A DNA stretch of 5,729 nt from Planctomycetota bacterium (GTDB taxonomy: Bacteria; Planctomycetota; Phycisphaerae; Sedimentisphaerales; Anaerohalosphaeraceae), in contig DAOVVQ010000249.1 in assembly GCA_030637065.1 (NCBI GenBank), positions 1-5,729 of the forward strand. The letters are read 5' to 3'. The notes beneath the pieces are model-generated. The model did no database searches and was not told the DNA's origin. It worked only from the letters and a program-made list of their open reading frames with translations. Shown one piece after another: positions 1 through 5,729 of this stretch. A program made the translations under genes and the position numbers. Positions within the stretch are counted from its first letter, which is position 1. Every line of letters begins with the position of its first letter.

Positions 1-2
1 AC

Positions 3-506
3 GATCGTGGCGGATACGGCAACGTCTACTTTGACAGCTATGACAACAAGTCGCTCCTGCTCGGTGGAAAGAATGGGGGCCAGCCGTACGGATATCGCAC
101 TATCCTGTCGTTCGATACAACCGTTATACCGGAGAACGCCACCATATTGTGGGCAAAACTGGAAATGACCCGCGGTTATCTGGTGGGTGCAAATCCGTTT
201 AACTGGGGTGGGATCTGCCATGTCGATATAGCCAGTGGCTTTTTTGGAGACTCAGTCTTCCTGGAAAATAAAGACTGGGAATCGCCAGCCGATGCCAATA
301 CAGTTGCCAGGTTCCCGTCGGCTCCGCCAAATGGGGGAACCATGACCTCAACCAATATCAACCAGGAAGGTGTGGACAACCTCAACAGGTTCGGTATGAC
401 ACAGTTCAAGGTACACTTTACTAATCTAACCAACTCCGGCGAGAGTTGGATGGGATTCTATTCCGGAGAAACCGTCGGTAAAGAGCCGCGACTCGTGGTC
501 AAGTAC
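3..506 (+). repeat. DNRLRE/CBM96-like module A (coding repeat, copy 1)
   Basis: First copy of the duplicated module. Landmarks are LLLGG, SFDT, PFNWGG, a DW about 25 residues after PFNWGG, GMTQF and GFYSGETVGKEP. Its first residues may lie before the window. A 17-base stretch at 453-469 recurs exactly at 1329-1345 in copy 2. Confidence 0.75.
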
Positions 507-1400
507 GGCCAGGTAAATGACAATATTGCGCCGACCCCCAACCCGGCCCAGTGGGCGATCGAGCCAAATGCGGTCGGGCCTTATTCGATTATTATGACCG
601 CGGTAACTGCCACAGATGATAATGGCGTAGAATACTATTTCCAGAATATGGAAGACCCCAACAACCATGACAGCGGATGGCAGGATAGCCCAACGTACCA
701 GGATGTTTCCCTTCCACCGAATACACAGTATAGCTATCAAGTCAAGGCCAGGGACAAATCTCTGCGTTCCAATGAAACCGGATACTCCGCAATCAGGAGC
801 GCCACAACGAAGGATGGAGATCCTGTTTTCGAGCAAACCTTCTACAGCATACCACAGCATGACGGACGGGTCTGGGGTAACTACGATCAGGGAATCGGTC
901 GAAATTACATTGACTCAAACTACGGCGCTCTGATCTTAGGCGGCATGAATAACCTCTACGGTTATGGTTTCATCGTATCGTTTGACACTTCAAGCCTGCC
1001 CGACAATTGCAACATAGTCGCTGCAAAACTTACGGTAGTCCGAGGAACCAAGATCGGCAACGACGACCCGTTTGACTGGGGCGGAGAATGCTACATCGAC
1101 ATCAGGAAGCCTCGCTTCGGATCCAGCGTTACACTGGTCGCTTCCGATTGGAACGCTACGCCCAGTGCCGCCAAAGTAGCCAATTTCTTTGGACCGGAAC
1201 CGGGACCGGAAGGCCTGTTGACCTCAAGCAATTTCAATGCCTCCGGCCTGGTCTGTATCAATCTTTACGGAACCACCCAGATGCGGACAAGGTTTACGGA
1301 ACTTAATGACGGCGGATACAACTGGCTTGGATTCTATTCCGGAGAGACTTTCGGTAAGGAGCCACAGCTTATAATCGAATACAGTGTGCCGCGGCAATAA
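3..1400 (+). CDS. C-terminal part of a secreted protein with two DNRLRE/CBM96-like modules around an FN3-like domain (5' partial)
   Basis: The frame is open from the first bases of the window to TAA at 1398-1400, so the true start lies upstream; 465 codons are visible. Two homologous beta-rich modules (about 3-506 and 858-1382) flank an FN3-like spacer (about 513-812). Both modules share an SFDT strand, a PF[ND]WGG motif, a late GxTQ motif and a near-terminal GFYSGET-GKEP block. They resemble DNRLRE/CBM96-type beta-sandwich domains found at the C-termini of large extracellular proteins in planctomycetes and other bacteria; that assignment is from memory of the family. Such modules are thought to mediate carbohydrate or surface binding. 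No catalytic domain, dockerin, sorting signal or membrane anchor is visible, and the protein ends a few residues after module B. Any enzymatic part would be upstream. Extracellular location is inferred. The gene converges on the symporter gene. Confidence 0.85.
   Translation, partial: DRGGYGNVYFDSYDNKSLLLGGKNGGQPYGYRTILSFDTTVIPENATILWAKLEMTRGYLVGANPFNWGGICHVDIASGFFGDSVFLENKDWESPADANTVARFPSAPPNGGTMTSTNINQEGVDNLNRFGMTQFKVHFTNLTNSGESWMGFYSGETVGKEPRLVVKYGQVNDNIAPTPNPAQWAIEPNAVGPYSIIMTAVTATDDNGVEYYFQNMEDPNNHDSGWQDSPTYQDVSLPPNTQYSYQVKARDKSLRSNETGYSAIRSATTKDGDPVFEQTFYSIPQHDGRVWGNYDQGIGRNYIDSNYGALILGGMNNLYGYGFIVSFDTSSLPDNCNIVAAKLTVVRGTKIGNDDPFDWGGECYIDIRKPRFGSSVTLVASDWNATPSAAKVANFFGPEPGPEGLLTSSNFNASGLVCINLYGTTQMRTRFTELNDGGYNWLGFYSGETFGKEPQLIIEYSVPRQ
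513..812 (+). other. FN3-like spacer domain within the repeat protein
   Basis: About 100 residues between the two modules. It begins with a Pro-rich PTPNP linker, then has VEYYF, the DSGWQDS motif, LPPNT-YSYQVKARD and a closing SATT strand. This is the typical pattern of a fibronectin type III-like domain: a Tyr-rich C-terminal strand followed by a Thr-rich exit. It probably acts as a rigid spacer; no binding residues can be named. Confidence 0.7.
858..1382 (+). repeat. DNRLRE/CBM96-like module B (coding repeat, copy 2)
   Basis: Second copy of the module. It starts near DGRVWGNYDQG and contains ALILGG, SFDTSSLPDN, PFDWGGECYIDI, SDW, GTTQMRTRFT and NWLGFYSGETFGKEP, ending in a LIIEY strand. 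The order and spacing of landmarks match copy 1. The protein stops five codons after this strand, so the module is the true C-terminus. Confidence 0.75.
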
Positions 1401-1586
1401 CGCAAGTCCGGCATTGAACGATAAGTTCAAGTAAATGCGAAGAGTAGGCGCCCTGAAAACGGCTGGCCTTTGAGCGGTCCGCACAAGGACCCGGCGCGAG
1501 GGCTGGCGTGGCGGGTTTGCAGATACCGGCGCCTGTGGCAGACTGTTGGTAGTCGGCGATTGGCAGTTCACCTTTCCTGTAGTTGT
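1401..1586. other. Convergent intergenic gap without a convincing terminator
   Basis: The tails of two converging genes meet here. I found only weak hairpins: a 5-bp stem GGTCC/GGACC (1476-1480 with 1487-1491, 6-nt loop) and GACT/AGTC (1541-1544 with 1551-1554). Neither is followed by a T-run on either strand, so an intrinsic terminator is not supported. No small gene with a ribosome binding site was recognised. Confidence 0.6.
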
Positions 1587-3311
1587 TTATGCGGCAGGAT
1601 TTTTTAGCCAGAAGCTAAAGTACAGGTACATTACCAGGACAAGGCCAAGTACTATGGCGGAGCCGATCACGTCCCATTTGTTCCAGCTTTCGCGATTTTC
1701 CCTTCTTTGCTCTTCGGTGGCGGTGGCGTAAGTCAGGCCGACGATTTGCTCGGGCGAAGGCGGCTGGGTCATCAACGATACGCACACTATCACCGCTATG
1801 CTTATACCCAAAAGCCAGCCGGACGCGAACAGGAAGTTGTAAGCACCGATCGCATACAGGGCATCGCTTCGTATCACATCTCCGATGACATCGCTGCCCA
1901 AAGCTACGATCTTGCCGGCGCCTACCATCCCCTGGATGGCCAGCTTGGCCATACCGGCGATAAAGCCGATACTGAGCCCCGCGACGGCGCCCTTGGCGTT
2001 GATGCGTTTGCAGAATAGTCCCAGCAGAAAGACCGCGGTGATCGGCGGGGCGAGATATCCCTGGACGCTCTGGAGATATTTGTACAGGCCGCCTTCGGCG
2101 ATCTTTGGCATGATGGGGATCCACAACAGGCCCAGGACGACAATAACGCCTGTGGCCATGCGACCGATATTAACCAGCGTCGCCTCGGAGACGGTTGGGT
2201 GCAGTTTTTTGTAGATATCGATCGTAAACAGCGATGCGCACGAGTTAAACAGCGAAGACAGCGAACTCATCAGCGCAGCTAACAGACCGCCTACGACAAG
2301 CCCCCTTAGCCCCGCTGGCAGCAGTTCGGCGACCATCGTCGGGAAGACCATATCTCCGTTGATCCTGCCGTCTTTCAGCGGAATGCTGATGATGCCTTTT
2401 TGGTGGAGTGCGTACCCGATCAGGCCGGGAACGAGGAATACCATGACGGGCCAGACCTTGAGGAATCCGCCCCAGACAGCGCCGCGGCGAGCGTGGCGCA
2501 GGTTTTTGGCTGCCAACGTTCGCTGGACGATATACTGGTCCGTACACCAGTACCAGATACCGATCACCGGCGAGGCGATCAGGATGCCCAGCCACGGAAA
2601 ATCAGGATCCGAATTAGGCCGCCACAGGGCAAAACCGTCAGCGTTTGCGCGGCATATCTCCTGAAGCTCACCCCAGCCGCCCAACTGACGCAGCCCAAAC
2701 ATGGTTATAAAGAACGAACCGACCAGGAGGATAAACGCCTGGGCTGTGTCGGTATAGAGGACCGCTCGCAGACCGCCGAAAACGGTATATATCCCCGTCA
2801 GAACCACCGTCGAGATCGCCCCTATCCAGAAGGGCCCCCATATATGCCCGAAAAGCGTAATGCTGATGTCCGGCAGCAGGACCTGAAAGACCATGGCGCC
2901 GGCGTAGACCGTGACCGAGACCTTGGTAAAGACGTAGGCGACCAGCGAGACCACCGAGAGGATCCATCGGGCGGTCGAGTTAAAGCGTCTTTCCAGGAAT
3001 TCCGGCATGGTAAAGACGCCCGAGCGGTAATAGAAGGGGACGAATACCCAGGCTAACAGGATCATCACCCATGCGTGCAACTCCCAGTGCGCCATCGCCA
3101 TCCCGCTGGAAGTGCCCTGGCCGGACAGGCCGACGATGTGCTCGGAGCCGATATTCGAGGCGAAAAGGGAAGCCCCTATGGCGAAGAAGCCAATGTTGCG
3201 TCCAGCAAGGAAATAGTCCTCCGTGGTCTTCTGTTTTTTGGACGACCACCACACCACAACTACCAGAGCCAGAAAATACGCCCCTATTACCCACCAGTCA
3301 AGCGGCTGCAT
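1587..3311 (-). CDS. SGLT-like sodium/solute symporter (SSS, SLC5-type family)
   Basis: A complete 574-residue inner-membrane protein with about 14 hydrophobic segments, the usual SSS length and topology. It probably couples Na+ entry to uptake of a sugar. The family signature is clear: GG-LRAVLYTDTAQ (179-191), WYWCTDQYIVQRTLAAKN (253-270), ALMSSLSSLFNS (346-357) and the YLQSVQGYLAPP segment (412-423). By alignment from memory, Na2-site positions are A51, I54, A346, S349 and S350. Sugar-site positions H58, E77, Y254, W255, K285 and Q414 match those of human SGLT1 (H83, E102, Y290, W291, K321, Q457). The vSGLT pocket residues Q69 and N260 are replaced by H58 and G251. The ATG at 3309-3311 has a good upstream GGGAGAG. 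The gene is divergent from the secreted hydrolase. The substrate is probably a hexose, but related SLC5 members carry other solutes, so it remains inferred. Confidence 0.93.
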   Translation of the reverse strand: MQPLDWWVIGAYFLALVVVVWWSSKKQKTTEDYFLAGRNIGFFAIGASLFASNIGSEHIVGLSGQGTSSGMAMAHWELHAWVMILLAWVFVPFYYRSGVFTMPEFLERRFNSTARWILSVVSLVAYVFTKVSVTVYAGAMVFQVLLPDISITLFGHIWGPFWIGAISTVVLTGIYTVFGGLRAVLYTDTAQAFILLVGSFFITMFGLRQLGGWGELQEICRANADGFALWRPNSDPDFPWLGILIASPVIGIWYWCTDQYIVQRTLAAKNLRHARRGAVWGGFLKVWPVMVFLVPGLIGYALHQKGIISIPLKDGRINGDMVFPTMVAELLPAGLRGLVVGGLLAALMSSLSSLFNSCASLFTIDIYKKLHPTVSEATLVNIGRMATGVIVVLGLLWIPIMPKIAEGGLYKYLQSVQGYLAPPITAVFLLGLFCKRINAKGAVAGLSIGFIAGMAKLAIQGMVGAGKIVALGSDVIGDVIRSDALYAIGAYNFLFASGWLLGISIAVIVCVSLMTQPPSPEQIVGLTYATATEEQRRENRESWNKWDVIGSAIVLGLVLVMYLYFSFWLKNPAA

Positions 3312-3315
3312 GTAA

Positions 3316-3322
3316 CTCTCCC
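3316..3322 (-). promoter_or_regulatory. Ribosome binding site of the symporter gene
   Basis: Read on the minus strand this is GGGAGAG, four bases before the ATG at 3311-3309. It supports the chosen start, which also gives a short N-terminus leading straight into the first membrane segment. Confidence 0.7.
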
Positions 3323-3338
3323 GAAATTAGACATCAAA

Positions 3339-3353
3339 AACAGATTTCCTGTT
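3339..3353. repeat. Short inverted repeat upstream of the symporter start
   Basis: AACAG (3339-3343) and CTGTT (3349-3353) are perfect 5-bp inverted arms around a 5-base centre, 27 bases before the symporter start codon. The position would suit an operator, but an arm this short can arise by chance. Confidence 0.25.
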
Positions 3354-3441
3354 ATTTCAAGGCCTCCCCTGTCCGGCAAACGGCCCTTATCGCGACAATA
3401 AAACCAAACAAGGCCGGTAGAGAATTCTAAACCCAGCCCGG

Positions 3442-3474
3442 AATTTGTCAAGGGTGGAGTTTTCGAGACAAATT
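3442..3474. repeat. 8-bp perfect inverted repeat in the divergent promoter region
   Basis: AATTTGTC (3442-3449) is matched by GACAAATT (3467-3474), with 17 bases between the arms and 25 bp between arm centres. It lies between two divergent starts, 75 bases before the hydrolase ATG. It could be a regulator binding site shared by both genes. No regulator gene is visible in the window, so the role is an inference. Confidence 0.45.
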
Positions 3475-3535
3475 TGGTATCCTGTCAGAAAACAACCCCA
3501 GCGGCGCAAGCGAGCTGAAATATACTGCTTCATAC

Positions 3536-3541
3536 AAGGAG
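3536..3541 (+). promoter_or_regulatory. Ribosome binding site deciding the hydrolase start
   Basis: AAGGAG lies eight bases before the ATG at 3550-3552. This start gives a clean signal peptide. The reading frame stays open to an earlier ATG at 3445, but that would add 35 Arg-rich residues in front of the signal peptide and would sit inside the inverted repeat. Confidence 0.8.
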
Positions 3542-3549
3542 ATTTGATC

Positions 3550-4622
3550 ATGAGAGCAATGCAGACCGTAACCTTAATTATACTGACAGCCGTGTTTCTT
3601 TGCAGTTCGGTCGGTTTAGCCGCCACATCCGGCGACACCCGGGCGCGAAAGAGGATCGATCCGCGAACAAAGAAGCCTGTTTATGCGGAAAGTCCGGCCA
3701 AGGCCGCGGAGAAACCGAAACTTCCCAAAGAAGAAGCGAGGATCAAGGCGAGCAGCTCTAATAAATGGATGGACCTTTACGAAGAGCACACGTTCAAGGG
3801 CATGCCCTACCGGCTCTTAAAGCCGATCGACTTTGACCCTTCCAGGACGTATCCGCTGATCCTGAGCCTGCACGGCAAGGGCGGCTGTGGTACGGATAAC
3901 ATAAAGAACCTGCGGATCTGGACCCAGGCCATGGCTGAGCCGGACCTGCGAAGAAAGCATCCGTGCTTTGTCCTGGCGCCGCAAACGCCGGACAGTTGGA
4001 GAAATCCCAACGTGACGGTGCCTGAGATGACACCCGAAGCCATTAAGGCCTATCCGCAATCCTGGCAAAAATATATCGAAAGAAGAATACAAGTGGGCAG
4101 GCCGATAGGCTACAAGCCGGGAATCGGAGATTTGCTGCTGGCATTCGAACTTTTGGAAAGATCACGAAGCAGTTCAAGATCGACAGCAACCGGATCTATG
4201 TCCTCGGCCATTCGATGGGCGGGTTCGGCACATGGAACGCCATCTACGAAAGGCCGAAAATGTTCGCCGCAGCCATCCCCACAGCCGGTGGACTGATGCC
4301 GTGGCATAATCCCAAAAAATTCGCACGCGTTCCGATATGGGCGTTTCACGGCTCGATCGACCCGATCGTCTCCGTAGGGCTGACCAGGGAGATATTCGCG
4401 GCGATGCAAGAGTGCGGCGGCAATATGAAATACACAGAGCTGCCCGGAGTTACGCACGGAGTGAATTCTTACGCCTTCGCCTACACCGGTGACGATTCGG
4501 ACTGGGGCTTTATCACGAAATGCAGCAGCGACAAATGCGATGACACGCAGGATATCTGGGACTGGCTGTTCAGACAGAAACTGTCTTCGAGAATGACCGG
4601 TTCGAGGAAGAAAAGGAGATGA
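3550..4622 (+). pseudogene. Secreted alpha/beta hydrolase, COG4099-like predicted peptidase/esterase, frameshifted
   Basis: The N-terminus is a signal peptide (about residues 1-25, ending GLAA), then a Lys/Pro-rich linker. The hydrolase domain starts near MPYRLLKP, has the HGKGG oxyanion motif (108-112) and CFVLAPQTP. At codon 203 (4156-4158) the homology jumps to the -1 frame. The upper frame runs on as junk to TGA at 4294-4296, while the conserved sequence continues as KITKQFKIDSNRIYVLGHSMGG to TGA at 4620-4622. Restoring one base gives 357 residues with an intact triad: Ser222 in GHSMG (4212-4214), Asp271 in HGSIDP (4359-4361) and His303 in GVTHG (4455-4457). All three lie after the shift, so the first product alone should be inactive. 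The family is known as predicted peptidases or esterases; substrate unknown, location extracytoplasmic. The cause may be a sequencing or assembly error in an A run, or a recent mutation. Confidence 0.85.
4156..4160 (+). other. Apparent single-base deletion (frameshift point) in the hydrolase
   Basis: The sequence reads ttg-gaa-aga here. With one more A it would read ttg-gaa-aag-atc-acg-aag, joining FELLE to KITKQFKID without loss. The A run is short (three bases). There is no canonical X-XXY-YYZ slippery heptamer, so programmed frameshifting is not favoured. Confidence 0.75.
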
Positions 4623-4721
4623 CCATGAGGCCTGCGGGATCGAACAAACCTGCATATTGCCGCCGGGCCTGAAATCGGGTATCATGGGGCAGCTTTGAAA
4701 TTTCGTCGCAATTAGCTCTTG

Positions 4722-4728
4722 AAAGGGG
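4722..4728 (+). promoter_or_regulatory. Ribosome binding site of the EF-hand esterase
   Basis: AAAGGGG lies five bases before the ATG at 4734-4736. It fixes the start immediately before a Lys/Arg-plus-hydrophobic signal peptide. Confidence 0.7.
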
Positions 4729-4733
4729 ATACC

Positions 4734-5729
4734 ATGAAAAGTCGTTTTACAGTCGTGTTTCTGTGTGTGCTGCTCTGCGGGGGATTGTGCGCCGGCGAGG
4801 CCGAAAACACCGGCAACGCAAAGAAGTTTCTCGCGCGATACCCCGATGCCGACCTCAACGGCGACGGCATACTCACGAGGGAAGAAGCCAGGGCCTACAG
4901 GGCCAAAAAAGAGGGTTCGCCCCAATCTCGCAGCCGCACTGAAACCACTGGCAGACAAATCGCCCGGGACAAGCAAAAAATCGCCCCTAAACTCGCCAAT
5001 GTAAGCTACGGGCCGCATTCCAATAACGTCATCGATTTCTACAAGGCAAGGTCGAAAAGGCCCACCCCACTCGTCCTCTATATCCACGGCGGCGGCTTTC
5101 GAGGCGGCAGTAAGGACAGCATATCGCAGACCACCCTGAAGGAACTACTCGATGCCGGCATCTCCGTAGCATCGGTGGAATACCGCTTTATCTCCCACAA
5201 GAAACTGCCCGCCGCCCACCATGACTGCCGCACTGCGATCCAGTTCATCCGAACAAAGGCCAAAGAATGGAATTTCGATAAAACCCAAGTCGGAGCCTTC
5301 GGCGGCTCAGCCGGCGCTCAGATCTGCATGTGGCTGGCATTTCACGATGAGATGGCCGATCCGTCGAGTGCGGACCCGGTCAAACGCGAATCGACACGCC
5401 TGTCTTATGTAGCCACCAGTGGCGGACAGATCACCATGGACCTTGACTGGTGGATCGAAAACATCCCCGGCTATGACAAACATCATCGCGACCTCTACGA
5501 ATCGTTTGACGCAAAGAACAAAAAACAGCTTGCCCCACAGGTCAAAGAGGCATCGGTCATCACGCACCTGACAGCCGACGATCCGCCCATCTTCATGCGG
5601 TACAATCAAAAACCCGACGACCCGGTCCCGACCGACCCTAAAAAGGCAAGCGGATGGTCCGTCCACCATGTAAACTTCGGGATCGCCTTAAAGAAAAAAA
5701 TGGACGCCCTCGGGATCGAGGCCGACCTC
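4734..5729 (+). CDS. Secreted EF-hand/alpha-beta hydrolase fusion, esterase-like (3' partial)
   Basis: The frame is open for 332 codons from ATG at 4734 to the window edge without a stop. Residues 1-20 form a signal peptide (MKSR then a hydrophobic core ending GLCA), with no good lipobox. A single canonical EF-hand loop follows at residues 40-51: D40, N42, D44, G45, L47 and E51. After a charged linker (about 57-88) comes an esterase-like domain: NVIDFYKA (98-105), oxyanion HGGG (118-121), ASVEYR, HDC--AIQFIR, and nucleophile Ser192 in GGSAG (5307-5309). These match the HSL/BD-FAE-like esterase group common in planctomycetes. Candidates for the acid and base lie near PDDP (294-297) and VHH (310-312), but the catalytic His may be past the edge. 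The MDALGIE segment (323-329) suggests only a few dozen residues are missing. The gene lies 111 bp after the frameshifted hydrolase and may be co-transcribed. Likely role: extracytoplasmic ester cleavage, possibly deacetylation of glycans; substrate not determinable. Confidence 0.88.
   Translation, partial: MKSRFTVVFLCVLLCGGLCAGEAENTGNAKKFLARYPDADLNGDGILTREEARAYRAKKEGSPQSRSRTETTGRQIARDKQKIAPKLANVSYGPHSNNVIDFYKARSKRPTPLVLYIHGGGFRGGSKDSISQTTLKELLDAGISVASVEYRFISHKKLPAAHHDCRTAIQFIRTKAKEWNFDKTQVGAFGGSAGAQICMWLAFHDEMADPSSADPVKRESTRLSYVATSGGQITMDLDWWIENIPGYDKHHRDLYESFDAKNKKQLAPQVKEASVITHLTADDPPIFMRYNQKPDDPVPTDPKKASGWSVHHVNFGIALKKKMDALGIEADL
4851..4886 (+). other. EF-hand calcium-binding loop in the esterase
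   Basis: The 12-residue loop DLNGDGILTREE has the expected ligands at loop positions 1 (Asp), 3 (Asn), 5 (Asp) and 12 (Glu), Gly at 6 and Leu at 8. It is single rather than paired, as is common in planctomycetal secreted proteins. A calcium-dependent structural role is inferred. Confidence 0.75.

Larger units (their letters stand above)
3312..3549. promoter_or_regulatory. Divergent intergenic control region between symporter and hydrolase
   Basis: The 238 bases separate two divergently transcribed genes, so promoters for both should lie here. I see no textbook -35/-10 pair. A TATACT hexamer at 3521-3526 resembles a -10 box, but it has no partner at -35 and would place transcription start on top of the ribosome binding site. 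TTGTCA at 3445-3450 resembles a -35 box without a good -10 at 17 bases. The region holds two inverted repeats, listed separately. Confidence 0.55.

Noticed and set aside
426..860. Minus-strand open frame of 144 codons inside the repeat protein
   Set aside because: It is antisense to module A and the FN3-like spacer, both supported by internal homology or family motifs.
1476..1491. Possible terminator hairpin in the convergent gap
   Set aside because: The stem is only 5 bp and no T-run follows on either strand.
2400..3056. Plus-strand open frame of 218 codons inside the symporter gene
   Set aside because: Its translation is a highly charged, low-order sequence without a domain, and it is antisense to conserved membrane segments of the symporter.
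3521..3526. TATACT as a -10 promoter box for the first hydrolase
   Set aside because: There is no -35-like sequence about 17 bases upstream, and transcription would begin on the ribosome binding site.
3445..3549. Upstream ATG at 3445 as the start of the first hydrolase
   Set aside because: It would put 35 Arg-rich residues before a clear signal peptide and has no good ribosome binding sequence. The ATG at 3550 has AAGGAG at ideal spacing.
4110..5087. Minus-strand open frame of 325 codons opposite the two hydrolases
   Set aside because: It lies antisense to two clearly recognisable coding regions and spans the gap between them. Its translation has no recognisable domain, and the plus-strand frames carry signal peptides, catalytic motifs and ribosome binding sites.
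5307..5669. Minus-strand open frame of 120 codons
   Set aside because: It is antisense to the esterase domain of the EF-hand protein, which is open through the whole stretch with conserved motifs.

Overview
This 5.7 kb window looks like chromosomal DNA of a polysaccharide-using planctomycete, most likely of the Phycisphaerae/Sedimentisphaerales kind. That placement is an inference from the protein families, because no marker gene is present. The hints are a secreted EF-hand/esterase fusion, a secreted COG4099-type hydrolase, an SGLT-like sodium/solute symporter, and a DNRLRE/CBM96-like repeat protein with an FN3-like spacer. All are families I associate with that group.

Layout. (1) Positions 3-1400 (+) are the C-terminal 465 codons of a large extracellular protein: beta-sandwich module A, an FN3-like spacer, beta-sandwich module B, then the stop. 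(2) Positions 1401-1586 are a convergent intergenic gap with no convincing terminator. (3) Positions 1587-3311 (-) encode a complete 574-residue SLC5/SSS symporter whose sugar-pocket residues match human SGLT1 better than bacterial vSGLT. (4) Positions 3312-3549 are a divergent intergenic control region with an 8-bp perfect inverted repeat. (5) Positions 3550-4622 (+) encode a secreted alpha/beta hydrolase interrupted by an apparent one-base deletion at about 4157-4159. Both halves are otherwise well preserved, and the catalytic Ser, Asp and His all lie after the shift. (6) Positions 4734 to the window end (+) encode a second secreted hydrolase, an EF-hand followed by an HGGG/GGSAG esterase domain. 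It is 332 codons long and still open at the edge.

Taken together, the two secreted hydrolases could act on substituted glycans or other esters outside the cytoplasm, and the divergently transcribed symporter could import a freed hexose with Na+. The repeat protein could bind surfaces or carbohydrate. This joint role is inferred from adjacency and family knowledge. I see no RNA genes, CRISPR arrays, insertion sequences or phage genes. I do not see strong evidence for a wholly new system. The points most worth checking are the frameshift in the first hydrolase and the SGLT1-like pocket of the symporter.
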